DNA of 64,000 nucleotides, from contig NC_013203.1 of the NCBI RefSeq assembly GCF_000024225.1, positions 1,116,001 through 1,180,000 of the forward strand, read 5' to 3'. A program made the position numbers and the translations under genes. This DNA comes from Lancefieldella parvula DSM 20469 (GTDB lineage: Bacteria > Actinomycetota > Coriobacteriia > Coriobacteriales > Atopobiaceae). Under the pieces are notes generated by a model. The model did not search any database. It had not been told where the DNA came from and saw only the letters and a program-made list of their open reading frames with translations. Positions 33,645 through 41,516 of the stretch are shown piece after piece (the stretch's first letter is position 1; every line of letters begins with the position of its first letter).

Positions 33645-35927
33645 ATGACTACAAGTAAAGCTGCATTTAATGCACTTTTTTCTAAGAACAAAGCCAAGAA
33701 ATCAACTGGCATTCCTCTAAGTGCTGGCATGGTACTGGTTACCCTTGGTATTGTTTATGGTGACATCGGAACCTCGCCAATGTACACCATGAAGGCAATT
33801 ATTGCTGGTAATGGTGGCCTTTTGACCATGGATACTGATGTTGTTTTAGGTGCTTTGTCCCTTATTATCTGGACGCTGACGCTTATTACAACCGTTAAAT
33901 ACGTCATGGTTGCAATGAAAGCAGACAATCACAATGAGGGTGGCATCTTTGCTCTCTACAGTTTGGTTAAAAAGAGTGCCAAATGGCTAATTATTCCTGC
34001 CATGATTGGTGGTGCAGCGCTTCTTGCTGACGGTATTTTGACTCCAGCTGTTACCGTAACCACTGCTATTGAGGGTCTGCGTACTATTCCTGCTGCACAT
34101 GCCATTATTGGCGATAATCAACACATTGTTGTCATAATTACCATCACAATTCTCTGCACGCTTTTTGCTCTGCAGAAGGCAGGCACTTCTACCATTGGTA
34201 AGGCCTTTGGTCCTGTCATGACCCTTTGGTTCTTGTTCCTGGGTGCTATGGGCGTTATGAACATGCTTGCTGACATCAGCATTGTCCGAGCACTTAACCC
34301 AATCCGTGGCATTCTCTTTCTCTTTGATGGCAAGCTTAACGCAGCTGGTCTCATGGTTTTAGGTAGTGTCTTCCTTTGTACTACTGGTGCAGAGGCTCTT
34401 TATTCCGACATGGGTCACGTTGGCAAGGGCAACATCTACGCCAGCTGGCCTTTTGTTAAGATCTGCCTGATTCTGAACTACCTTGGACAAGGTGCATGGC
34501 TCATCACCAACCGCAATGACACTACCCTTAACGCCATCAAAGACCTCAATCCTTTCTTTGAGATGCTTCCTGGTCAGATTAGACCATTTGCGGTCATCCT
34601 CTCTGCACTGGCTGCAATTATTGCTTCTCAAGCTTTAATTACTGGCTCTTACTCCATTGTCTCTGAGGCAATTAAGCTTGACCTTATGCCTCACATTAAG
34701 ATTAACTACCCTTCCACAACCAAGGGTCAAATTTACATCCCACTTGTTAACAGCATTATGTGGGTTGGTTGCATTGGCGTTGTTCTTATCTTCCAGAGCT
34801 CTGAACATATGGAAGCAGCATACGGTCTTGCAATTACCGTTACCATGCTCATGACCTCAATCTTGCTTTACACCTATCTAGCCGTCATCAGAAAACGCCT
34901 GTGGGCCGCTATTCCATTTATTCTCTTCTTTGGCGCTATCGAGGCTATGTTCTTCTTCTCAAGCCTCACCAAGTTCTTCCACGGCGGCTACTTCACCGTT
35001 TTGATGGCCACCGCAATCTTTGTCGTTATGTTTGTCTGGCGCCGTGGTACCGCAGTTGAGAGAACACAGAGCGTTTATCTCCCTGTTGATAAGTACATTG
35101 ATCAGCTTCGTAGCTTGAGTCACGATGCAGATTATTCAACTCTTGCTGATAACCTGGTTTTCCTTACTAACGATTCATCCTTTGATAAGTTAGACCGCGA
35201 CATCCTTTATTCCATCTTGGATAAACGTCCAAAGCGCGCAAAGGCTTACTACTTCATTAACATTTCGCTGACGGATGACCCGAATACACGCGAGTTTATT
35301 GTTAACGATTTTGGTACAGACTTCCTGTTCAAGATTACGCTGCGACTTGGCTTCAAAGTTAACCAGCGCATCAACACCTATCTCTACCAAATTGTTGGTG
35401 ATTTAATACAGAACAACCAACTTGCTCCACAAAACCATAAATACTCTATCTACAAAGAGCACTCTGAGATTGGTGACTTTAGGTTCTGTCTGCTACGTAA
35501 AGTTCTAGCCCCAGAGACTGATATTAACGGTTTTGACGCCCGTTGCCTTGAACTTAAGTATTTTATTCGTCGTATCTGCGGATCACCTGCACGTTGGTAT
35601 GGTCTTGAAAACTCCAATATTGTCTTTGAGTATGTTCCTTTGTTCTCCAAAGTTAAGCGTAAGCAGAAGCTCACCCGTATCATGCTTGACGACGTAGCTC
35701 AGACAGGCTCAATGCCACTTGTCGAGGCTCCTATGAAAGAACGTATTGCAGAGATTGAGGAAGACGAAGATATCTTTGCAGAAGCACTACATAAGGAGCG
35801 TGTTGAAAACGCAGCCACCGTTGCAGACTATGTTGGTGGCGACACCGCTAGCTTCCGTCCTCTTAAGCTTGACGAAGAAGATGTTGATGAGGATGTCTTT
35901 GAAGAGCAAGTGGACAGCAATCACTAA
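33645..35927 (+). CDS. kup: KUP family potassium uptake protein
   Basis: Kup is a K+/H+ symporter of the cytoplasmic membrane. The 760-residue protein opens its transport domain with LGIVYGDIGTSPMYTMK, the family signature, and has about 12 helices over residues 20-450. It has ALYSDMGHVGKGNI and SQALITGSYSIVSEAI, both typical of the family. A hydrophilic cytoplasmic C-terminal region of about 290 residues follows, ending in an acidic tail (EEDVDEDVFEEQVD). It is monocistronic with a terminator directly after. Confidence 0.95.
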   Translation: MTTSKAAFNALFSKNKAKKSTGIPLSAGMVLVTLGIVYGDIGTSPMYTMKAIIAGNGGLLTMDTDVVLGALSLIIWTLTLITTVKYVMVAMKADNHNEGGIFALYSLVKKSAKWLIIPAMIGGAALLADGILTPAVTVTTAIEGLRTIPAAHAIIGDNQHIVVIITITILCTLFALQKAGTSTIGKAFGPVMTLWFLFLGAMGVMNMLADISIVRALNPIRGILFLFDGKLNAAGLMVLGSVFLCTTGAEALYSDMGHVGKGNIYASWPFVKICLILNYLGQGAWLITNRNDTTLNAIKDLNPFFEMLPGQIRPFAVILSALAAIIASQALITGSYSIVSEAIKLDLMPHIKINYPSTTKGQIYIPLVNSIMWVGCIGVVLIFQSSEHMEAAYGLAITVTMLMTSILLYTYLAVIRKRLWAAIPFILFFGAIEAMFFFSSLTKFFHGGYFTVLMATAIFVVMFVWRRGTAVERTQSVYLPVDKYIDQLRSLSHDADYSTLADNLVFLTNDSSFDKLDRDILYSILDKRPKRAKAYYFINISLTDDPNTREFIVNDFGTDFLFKITLRLGFKVNQRINTYLYQIVGDLIQNNQLAPQNHKYSIYKEHSEIGDFRFCLLRKVLAPETDINGFDARCLELKYFIRRICGSPARWYGLENSNIVFEYVPLFSKVKRKQKLTRIMLDDVAQTGSMPLVEAPMKERIAEIEEDEDIFAEALHKERVENAATVADYVGGDTASFRPLKLDEEDVDEDVFEEQVDSNH

Positions 35928-35962
35928 GCCACTAACGTGTAGTAGTTTCTACTAGTCACAAC

Positions 35963-35993
35963 AAAAGCCGACAGTTCATATCTGTCGGCTTTT
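35963..35993. terminator. Terminator after kup
   Basis: AAAAGCCGACAG (35963-35974) pairs with CTGTCGGCTTTT (35982-35993), followed by more T. It ends kup; because of the A flank it may also act on the minus strand for the HAD gene ending at 36055. Confidence 0.9.
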
Positions 35994-36054
35994 TCTTTAA
36001 GCAATATGTCTCGAGCAGAACTCTGTATAACGCTACTCGTTCAGCACCAAGCGC

Positions 36055-36957
36055 TTACTCCCCCAGTGCCCACTTTAAAAATCGCGAGAAACCCGCCTCA
36101 TCGTTAGTTAAGGTGATATAGGTTGCAGCTTCAAAATCCTCACGACGAGCATTAGCAACTGCTGTGCCCATTCCTGCAGCAGAAAGCATAGCAACATCAT
36201 TAAGCGAGTCGCCAAAGGCTGCAGCATTTTCTGTTGAAATGCCAAGATGATTGCAGAGCCATTGAAGTGCGGCGCCCTTTGAAGTGCCGTCAGCCAAGAT
36301 TTCCATTCCCATACTCATGGAAGCCGTACCACTCAATCCTTTTACCGAAGCCACAGCATCTGCTACAAGTGCTTGGTACTTCTCGCCTTCTGAAACTGAC
36401 CAATAGGAGCCAAGTCGTTCAATGGTAGATACGCTATTAATAAATTCCTCGACGCTTTGGTCAAAAGGTGTACGAGAACGCTGCATAAACGCCGCGTGAT
36501 CTGCAGGAATACCAAGCTGAGAAATAAGGTTGTGCCTTGAGCGCTCTAGGTAAACTCCGCCATCAGCAAAAATATCAAATGTCACAGGATAATTCTTGAG
36601 CTTTTGATACAACTCAAGTGCCTGTTCCTTGGTAACAGTAGACTCGTAAAGCACTGTCTGAGTAGAAAGGTCTCTAATAACGGCACCGTCACAAGAAATC
36701 GCATACTTAGAAGCAGGATGATTCACAACCTCTTTTGGCAGCACGTTAAACGCTCGACCGGAACAAGGTACAAAAGGAATACCTAGATCTGCCAGGCGGT
36801 CTAGCATTGCCATATTATCAGCAACAAGAGATTTATCGGTATGGAGAAATGTCTCATCCATATCGGAGAAGACGATTTCTACTTTCAGATTTGATACATC
36901 CTGATTAAGCCAAGACTGTTTTTGAGTAATAAGTTCTTCTGTTGAAAGCTCTGACAA
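36055..36957 (-). CDS. HAD superfamily (Cof-type) phosphatase
   Basis: The 300-residue protein has the HAD nucleophile motif FSDMDETFL (about residues 30-38), a C2-type cap, and the late motif AFGDSLNDVAML. These place it with Cof/YbiV-type sugar-phosphate and nucleotide phosphatases. The start is a TTG at 36957 with GAGG upstream, and an N-terminal extension of about 27 residues precedes the HAD core. It follows the ACT-domain gene by 12 bases. The substrate is unknown. Confidence 0.88.
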   Translation of the reverse strand: MSELSTEELITQKQSWLNQDVSNLKVEIVFSDMDETFLHTDKSLVADNMAMLDRLADLGIPFVPCSGRAFNVLPKEVVNHPASKYAISCDGAVIRDLSTQTVLYESTVTKEQALELYQKLKNYPVTFDIFADGGVYLERSRHNLISQLGIPADHAAFMQRSRTPFDQSVEEFINSVSTIERLGSYWSVSEGEKYQALVADAVASVKGLSGTASMSMGMEILADGTSKGAALQWLCNHLGISTENAAAFGDSLNDVAMLSAAGMGTAVANARREDFEAATYITLTNDEAGFSRFLKWALGE

Positions 36958-36969
36958 AACACAACCTCT

Positions 36970-37257
36970 TTATGGACGATACATAAACGTGAAAACCTCT
37001 TCACGCTGCATGTTAACCTGTACACCGAGCTTTTCTGAAACGGCATCAAGACGCTCTTTGAGACTCAAAAAGGACTCGGCATCCTGAAGTTCGATTAGCA
37101 TGGTCATGGTAAAAATACCAGACAGAATAGTCTGTGCAATATCTAAGATGTTGGCATTTGACTCGGCCAAAGTGGTAGAAATTGCTGCGACAATTCCTGG
37201 GGCATCGCTGCCCAAAACAGTAACAACAGCTCGATTAGCAGATGTTTCTGAAGCCAT
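36970..37257 (-). CDS. ACT-domain protein (UPF0237-like)
   Basis: This 95-residue protein consists of two ACT-like halves (AVVTVLGSDAPGIVAAIS and ILDIAQTILSGIFTMTMLI). It matches the small stand-alone ACT proteins of the UPF0237 type, which are presumed to bind amino acids or similar ligands. ATG at 37257 is preferred; the frame runs open to 37308, where it would overlap the CarD-like gene. It lies between that gene and the HAD phosphatase on the same strand, but no pathway can be named. Confidence 0.85.
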   Translation of the reverse strand: MASETSANRAVVTVLGSDAPGIVAAISTTLAESNANILDIAQTILSGIFTMTMLIELQDAESFLSLKERLDAVSEKLGVQVNMQREEVFTFMYRP

Positions 37258-37294
37258 AATTTCCCATCTCTTGAACGGATGGGACAATTGTACT

Positions 37295-37795
37295 CTATAC
37301 CCTTCCAATTTCTACGCCGTAGCGCGAGCTAAATACCTTCTGAATCTCATCAACAGTACAATTAAGTGCTGTAATAAGCTCATAAAGACTACGATTGCTA
37401 GCTATCTTAAAAATTCTCTCGTGAGAAATCGGCGGCTTCTTGTTAAGTGAACGTGCGGTATCAATACGAGCTCTAAACGTTTTAGCAATACTAATAGAAT
37501 CTTTACAAGAACCTTCTCTGATAGCGTGTCTAAAATGAGATTCTTCAAGCGATGTGTTATGAATACGAAACGTAATGAGTTCAATTTGAGGATAGGTATC
37601 AACAAGATTCGTTGCCTCATCACGTGTCATAAGATTACGAAGTCTGAACTCTTGATCAAGAGGAAATACAATCTGAACAGGGTGTTTTTGTCCAATAGGA
37701 GACAAAATATAAGCCGGAGTAGGCTCTGACACCACATCTTTAACAAGACATACGCCCTGACCTGGGTGAACGCAAAACTCGCCAACAGCTCGCAT
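37295..37795 (-). CDS. CarD-like transcription regulator
   Basis: The 166-residue protein opens with GEFCVHPGQGVCLVKDV, the RNA-polymerase-interacting fold shared by CarD and the TRCF RID domain, followed by a helical C-terminal part rich in charged residues as in CdnL/CarD. CarD proteins bind the RNA polymerase beta subunit and stabilise open complexes at rRNA and other promoters. ATG at 37795 has GAGAGGAG upstream. It is shorter and more divergent in the helical part than typical CdnL, so it may be a specialised paralogue. Confidence 0.8.
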   Translation of the reverse strand: MRAVGEFCVHPGQGVCLVKDVVSEPTPAYILSPIGQKHPVQIVFPLDQEFRLRNLMTRDEATNLVDTYPQIELITFRIHNTSLEESHFRHAIREGSCKDSISIAKTFRARIDTARSLNKKPPISHERIFKIASNRSLYELITALNCTVDEIQKVFSSRYGVEIGRV

Positions 37796-37916
37796 AACAC
37801 CACTCCTCTCGGATAACAATAGTATACCATGAGAAAGGTGTTATACGCTAATAACCTGCAGCTTTATAAAGTACGGCAGAACACTCAATAAAATAACAAG
37901 ATTTTATATAAGGAAT

Positions 37917-38639
37917 CTAATCAATCATTGTGATTGATTCAATGACTGGCTGCTCTGAAGCAGGAATAGTTCCGTTAGAGTCAGTAGGAGTTGCACCTTT
38001 ACAAATTGCATCGACAACGTCCATTCCACTTGTCACCGTGCCAAATGCTGCATAGTTTCCATTTAAAGTTGAGTTGTCTGCCTGCATAATAAAGAACTGT
38101 GAACTTGCCGAGTTTGGATCTTGAGCACGTGCCATGGAAATAGTTCCACGTGTATGCGAGATGTCATTCTCAACACCATTTTTGGTGAACTCACCCTTAA
38201 TCTTATTCTCTGATCCGCCCGAACCATTGCCCTTGGGATCTCCACCCTGAATCATGAAGCCGTCAATAATACGATGGAATGTAAGTCCGTTATAAAAACC
38301 TGATTCGACGAGATGCGCAAAATTAGAAACGGTAATAGGCGCAACGTTTGCATTAAGAGTAGCCTCGATAGTACCGTAATCCTTCACAACAATACGAACG
38401 TGATGTATGCCCTTTGCATAAGGGTCATCAGCTGCTACCGAATCAATATAGCCCTTGTTTTGCGTACCCTGGGACTGCGTCTGTTGTGTCTGCTGCGATT
38501 GCTGAGATTGCTGAGATTGCGAGCTTGCTTGTGACTGAGACTTATTAGCACCTCTAAAAAAAGAGAAAAATATTGCTCCTATCGCAAACAAAACGATGAC
38601 AATTGTGACGTACAACCGACGATTCTTTGTTTGAAACAC
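37917..38639 (-). CDS. Membrane-anchored cyclophilin-type peptidyl-prolyl isomerase
   Basis: The 240-residue protein has an N-terminal membrane helix (about residues 10-28), a Gln/Ser/Thr-only linker (SQSQQSQQSQQTQQTQS and flanks) and an extracellular cyclophilin domain. The active-site features are FHRIIDGFMIQGGDP, MARAQDPNSASSQFFI and FGTVTSGMDVVD. I chose GTG at 38639 because TTAGGAG lies seven bases upstream, just beyond the stop of the tannase-like gene; longer readings overlap that gene. It likely assists folding of secreted proteins. Confidence 0.92.
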   Translation of the reverse strand: MFQTKNRRLYVTIVIVLFAIGAIFFSFFRGANKSQSQASSQSQQSQQSQQTQQTQSQGTQNKGYIDSVAADDPYAKGIHHVRIVVKDYGTIEATLNANVAPITVSNFAHLVESGFYNGLTFHRIIDGFMIQGGDPKGNGSGGSENKIKGEFTKNGVENDISHTRGTISMARAQDPNSASSQFFIMQADNSTLNGNYAAFGTVTSGMDVVDAICKGATPTDSNGTIPASEQPVIESITMID

Positions 38640-38649
38640 GCTATGACTC

Positions 38650-40473
38650 CTAAGCAGACGCACACGAGACAATCCAAGACACCAAGTTGGCGGTTGCATT
38701 GCCCGTTCTCTCAGCAAGAACGTGACCCTTATCCCAAACAAGTGTGTAATCAACACTACTCACACCTGAAAAATGCTTCAAAGACAAACCCAGATTAAAC
38801 GAGGTACAAATTGAAGTATCTGTATTCTGGGCACCCTCATTAATGCGCCAATAAGGAGCAACCGTTGCTGACTGATACCCCTTATAAGATGCGCTCGTAA
38901 AATACAGAGGATTAAACATGTCAACACGTGTTGGAATGTCATTCTCAAGCGTATCTGTCTTATTCAGATCAGAGGTCCAATCATTAGCGTAGCTGGACTT
39001 CCAATCAGTAAGCTTCATATAGGTATCCAGATTCTTTTTGATGAGGTTAGCAGTTTGCTCATCAAAATGCAGAGTGCTTTGCTCGCCAACACCAAAAAGC
39101 TGATTTGCGCGTGTGCTTCTATCAGGAGCATCAAAAGCTCCAACAGGAAGTGATGCACTTCTCAAAGCGCGCGAGAAACCCCTCAAATTCTCAAGTTCAA
39201 CGCTCTGACGACGAAGGTTATAAACAACCCAAATTGATTCAGAGTTCAAAGAATCAAAATAGTGCTCAGCAGTATCGTAAATGGTAGATTGAACCTGCTG
39301 AGTAGCAGGAGCCGCGTTATCTGTACCACGAACTGTTGCAAGATTTGGATCGCCAGGGAAAGTAGGCTCTTCCAGACGCTGAGGCGTGAAAGTATACGGG
39401 AATGCATTATCCTTAATAAAGTTACTTGCAGAAGTCTTAAGCTCGTTGACGAGAAGATCTGCATATGATCCGGCAGTATAGACACCAGAGTTAGTCTCAT
39501 CAAGACTGACCTTACTATCATTGCTGTCGAGAAGATCCATGTTGTTAACAAATGAAGCATATGCGCCAGCAAGATCTTGTGAGAGAGGTTGCGTCCACAC
39601 GCCCTCAGCACGAGAATCTGTTGCATCTGCATACTGACCCGCTGACCACTCATACGCTGCGTCTGCAAGGTCATACGATGTTGCAGGACACCATGAAGCA
39701 CTGCCGTAAATTGAGTCTGAAAGCTGCTCGCCCTTCTCGCTATGTGTAGCAGCACCAACTGCCTTAAGGTATGGCATATAAAGCGAGGAATCTCCCGAGG
39801 TTCCTAGCACCGCGCTGAGGCCGCCACCAGCTGCAAAGCCAAACACAAAAATCTTAGATGTATTGCAAGGAAGCAACTCATTGTTGTAGCGCAAATACCT
39901 AATAGCAGCCTTAAAATCTACTGCTGGCCAAGGAGAACCGCCTGCATAAAGCTCGTCCGAACCTGTGGTTGAATCGTAGCCCGCACTTCTCCCGCGAAAA
40001 CCTGCATATACATATACAAAGCCAGCCTCAAGATACGGTGCAAGACCTTCGTATGCATAGCTCGTAGGTGCACTCTGAGGGAACAGTGTTGCCGTGTTAA
40101 TAGGCATGACAATAGGTGCAGTTCGCGCAGTAAAGCTTCCGACAACAGCCTTCTCACTCACTTCACACTCGTACGTAGAGCCATTCTTCTTTCCCGAGAA
40201 ATACTTTCCAGGTACAAAGACTGACAGCGTGTTCACTGACTTGCTTGCAGGCTTAGTGCAGTACTGAATGCCCAGCTGATAATAGCAGTCATTATCCTCA
40301 TCATAACTCCACTGAGTCATGTCCAATTTAAGTGACTTAAACTCTTCAAGGTCCACGTTAGATGCAGGTTGATTCGTATTATCAGATGTCCTTGCTTGTG
40401 GAGTACATGCTGCTAAGGTGCCTGCAACTCCTAAAGCAGAAAGGGACAAGAATTCTTTTCTCGTGAAGGCCAT
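38650..40473 (-). CDS. Tannase-like alpha/beta-hydrolase lipoprotein lacking the nucleophile Ser
   Basis: The 607-residue product begins with TRKEFLSLSALG, resembling a twin-arginine motif with RK, followed by a lipobox LAAC (Cys23), so it should be a membrane-bound lipoprotein. The body looks like a subtype-B tannase/feruloyl-esterase alpha/beta hydrolase (YVYAGFRGRSAGYD, SPWPAVDFKAAIRYLRYN, WDKGHVLAE near the end). The nucleophile elbow, normally GxSxG, reads GFAAG at 212-216, so the catalytic serine position is Ala214. It sits directly upstream of the cyclophilin gene (10-base gap). It may bind rather than hydrolyse its ligand. Confidence 0.7.
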   Translation of the reverse strand: MAFTRKEFLSLSALGVAGTLAACTPQARTSDNTNQPASNVDLEEFKSLKLDMTQWSYDEDNDCYYQLGIQYCTKPASKSVNTLSVFVPGKYFSGKKNGSTYECEVSEKAVVGSFTARTAPIVMPINTATLFPQSAPTSYAYEGLAPYLEAGFVYVYAGFRGRSAGYDSTTGSDELYAGGSPWPAVDFKAAIRYLRYNNELLPCNTSKIFVFGFAAGGGLSAVLGTSGDSSLYMPYLKAVGAATHSEKGEQLSDSIYGSASWCPATSYDLADAAYEWSAGQYADATDSRAEGVWTQPLSQDLAGAYASFVNNMDLLDSNDSKVSLDETNSGVYTAGSYADLLVNELKTSASNFIKDNAFPYTFTPQRLEEPTFPGDPNLATVRGTDNAAPATQQVQSTIYDTAEHYFDSLNSESIWVVYNLRRQSVELENLRGFSRALRSASLPVGAFDAPDRSTRANQLFGVGEQSTLHFDEQTANLIKKNLDTYMKLTDWKSSYANDWTSDLNKTDTLENDIPTRVDMFNPLYFTSASYKGYQSATVAPYWRINEGAQNTDTSICTSFNLGLSLKHFSGVSSVDYTLVWDKGHVLAERTGNATANLVSWIVSCASA

Positions 40474-40601
40474 AATTTCCCCTCGAATAGTTTATTCAGT
40501 GGAGGCAGCAACGACCGCTGACCTAGTTCAAGCTAGTTGTCTATTGTACCAATTTGCAAACGTGTATGCTTAAGAGCAAGCGTTTAGAGAAACGAGTTAG
40601 C

Positions 40602-40871
40602 ATGCCAAAAATCGTCAACTTTTTTGACCTCATTCATCTTAATGAAAGACTTGCTCAGCAGGGCCTTCTAAGCAAAGTTCACCTGCGCGACGCGTGTGGC
40701 AAGCAGTCTCTTTGGATAGAACTCCCCTCTGACGAGAAAACCGATGGACGCGAGAAAACCAACGATCAAGAGCTCGAAAAAACAAAAGAGCAAGTTGAAG
40801 CATTTTTTGCAATAAAGGGCATGACCGTTGAATTTGACCTCACTGGCGGAAAAAATTTCTGGATTGTATAA
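40602..40871 (+). CDS. Small acidic protein with RDACGK motif
   Basis: The 89-residue protein starts MPKIVNFFDLIHLNERLAQQ and contains HLRDACGKQSLWIE, a charged linker and a C-terminal KGMTVEFDLTGGKNFWIV. I do not recognise an enzyme; I recall a coriobacterial family named for the RDAC motif but cannot verify it. ATG at 40602 is the most protein-like start although its SD is weak. The linker DEKTDGREKTND is encoded by an 18-base direct repeat that contains two copies of the CGAGAAAACC motif. Confidence 0.6.
   Translation: MPKIVNFFDLIHLNERLAQQGLLSKVHLRDACGKQSLWIELPSDEKTDGREKTNDQELEKTKEQVEAFFAIKGMTVEFDLTGGKNFWIV
40733..40768 (+). repeat. 18-bp direct repeat carrying the CGAGAAAACC motif twice
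   Basis: CGAGAAAACC occurs at 40733-40742 and again at 40751-40760, exactly 18 bases apart and in phase with the reading frame (EKTDGR then EKTNDQ). It is the only place in the window where two full copies are adjacent. Confidence 0.7.
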
Positions 40872-40880
40872 ATTGCCCGC

Positions 40881-40908
40881 TTGACGAAGTGCTTCAGTCT
40901 GTTATAGT
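40881..40908 (+). promoter_or_regulatory. Promoter of tRNA-Phe
   Basis: TTGACG (40881-40886) and TATAGT (40903-40908) are separated by 16 bases and lie 24 bases before the tRNA, a good housekeeping-sigma promoter. Confidence 0.75.
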
Positions 40909-40932
40909 AAATAAGCTTTTCGAAGCACCAAT

Positions 40933-41008
40933 GGCTGGGTAGCTCAGTTGGTAGAGCAGGGGACTGAAAATCCCCGTGTCAGGGGTTCGATTCCCTTCCC
41001 CGCCACCA
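40933..41008 (+). tRNA. tRNA-Phe (GAA)
   Basis: The 76-base sequence folds as a standard cloverleaf: D arm GCTCAGTTGGTAGAGC, anticodon stem GGGGA/TCCCC with loop CTGAAAA (anticodon GAA), T loop TTCGATT, and an encoded CCA at 41006-41008. Six acceptor pairs are good, but position 4 (T) faces position 69 (C), a mismatch. Confidence 0.95.
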
Positions 41009-41018
41009 CGACTTGAAT

Positions 41019-41049
41019 CGGCTCAGAGAGAAATCTTTGAGCCGTTTTC
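41019..41049 (+). terminator. Terminator after tRNA-Phe
   Basis: CGGCTCA (41019-41025) pairs with TGAGCCG (41038-41044), followed by TTTTCTTT. Confidence 0.85.
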
Positions 41050-41147
41050 TTTATCTTTTGATGTTGACGTTACAAACAGTAAAAGATGTACCTCTTTTAA
41101 GAAGCACATCTTTTATAAGATTCTTGCATTAAAAAAAATGAACTAAA

Positions 41148-41375
41148 CTATCGATACGTACGCAACGCTTCAATTAGTTCAGAAGCTTCGATGCCTAAAG
41201 CTTCAGCAAAAGCATAAACTTCTCCAAGTTTAACGCCACGTTCGCCCGATTCAACTTTTGATACAAATGCTTGATCTCCAGCAAGACGCTCTGCAACTGT
41301 CTCTTGGGTAAGACGCTGCTTCTTTCGTAAATCGCGAAGGCACTGGCCTACTAATCTGTTAGATATCTGCTCCAT
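41148..41375 (-). CDS. XRE family helix-turn-helix regulator
   Basis: This 75-residue protein is almost entirely a Cro/C1-type HTH: GQCLRDLRKKQRLTQETVAERL, then QAFVSKVESGERGVKLGEV. It lacks any sensor domain. It is alone on the minus strand between the tRNA and the DUF2207 gene. No SD is evident before the ATG, so it may be leaderless or poorly translated. Its target is unknown. Confidence 0.85.
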   Translation of the reverse strand: MEQISNRLVGQCLRDLRKKQRLTQETVAERLAGDQAFVSKVESGERGVKLGEVYAFAEALGIEASELIEALRTYR

Positions 41376-41435
41376 AAATGCAGCGTAAAACTATCAACTC
41401 AAATATGCCAAAATCGCATATTTTTAAAGAAAAGA

Positions 41436-41466
41436 AATTCTCCCCACCTAAACTGCGGGGAGAATT
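41436..41466 (-). terminator. Terminator of the DUF2207 gene
   Basis: AATTCTCCCC (41436-41445) pairs with GGGGAGAATT (41457-41466). On the minus strand it is followed by TTCTTTTCTTT and lies about 50 bases past the DUF2207 stop. Confidence 0.82.
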
Positions 41467-41516
41467 GAATCCTTTATTCTTCGTTTATTGCGACATTCAT
41501 CGAGGTGTTTATGGTA

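Noticed and set aside
38460-38530. CAG/CTG-rich repeat in the cyclophilin linker as a phase-variable tract
   Set aside because: The repeats encode a Gln/Ser/Thr linker in frame with mixed codons; there is no pure homopolymer or short tandem tract likely to slip out of frame.
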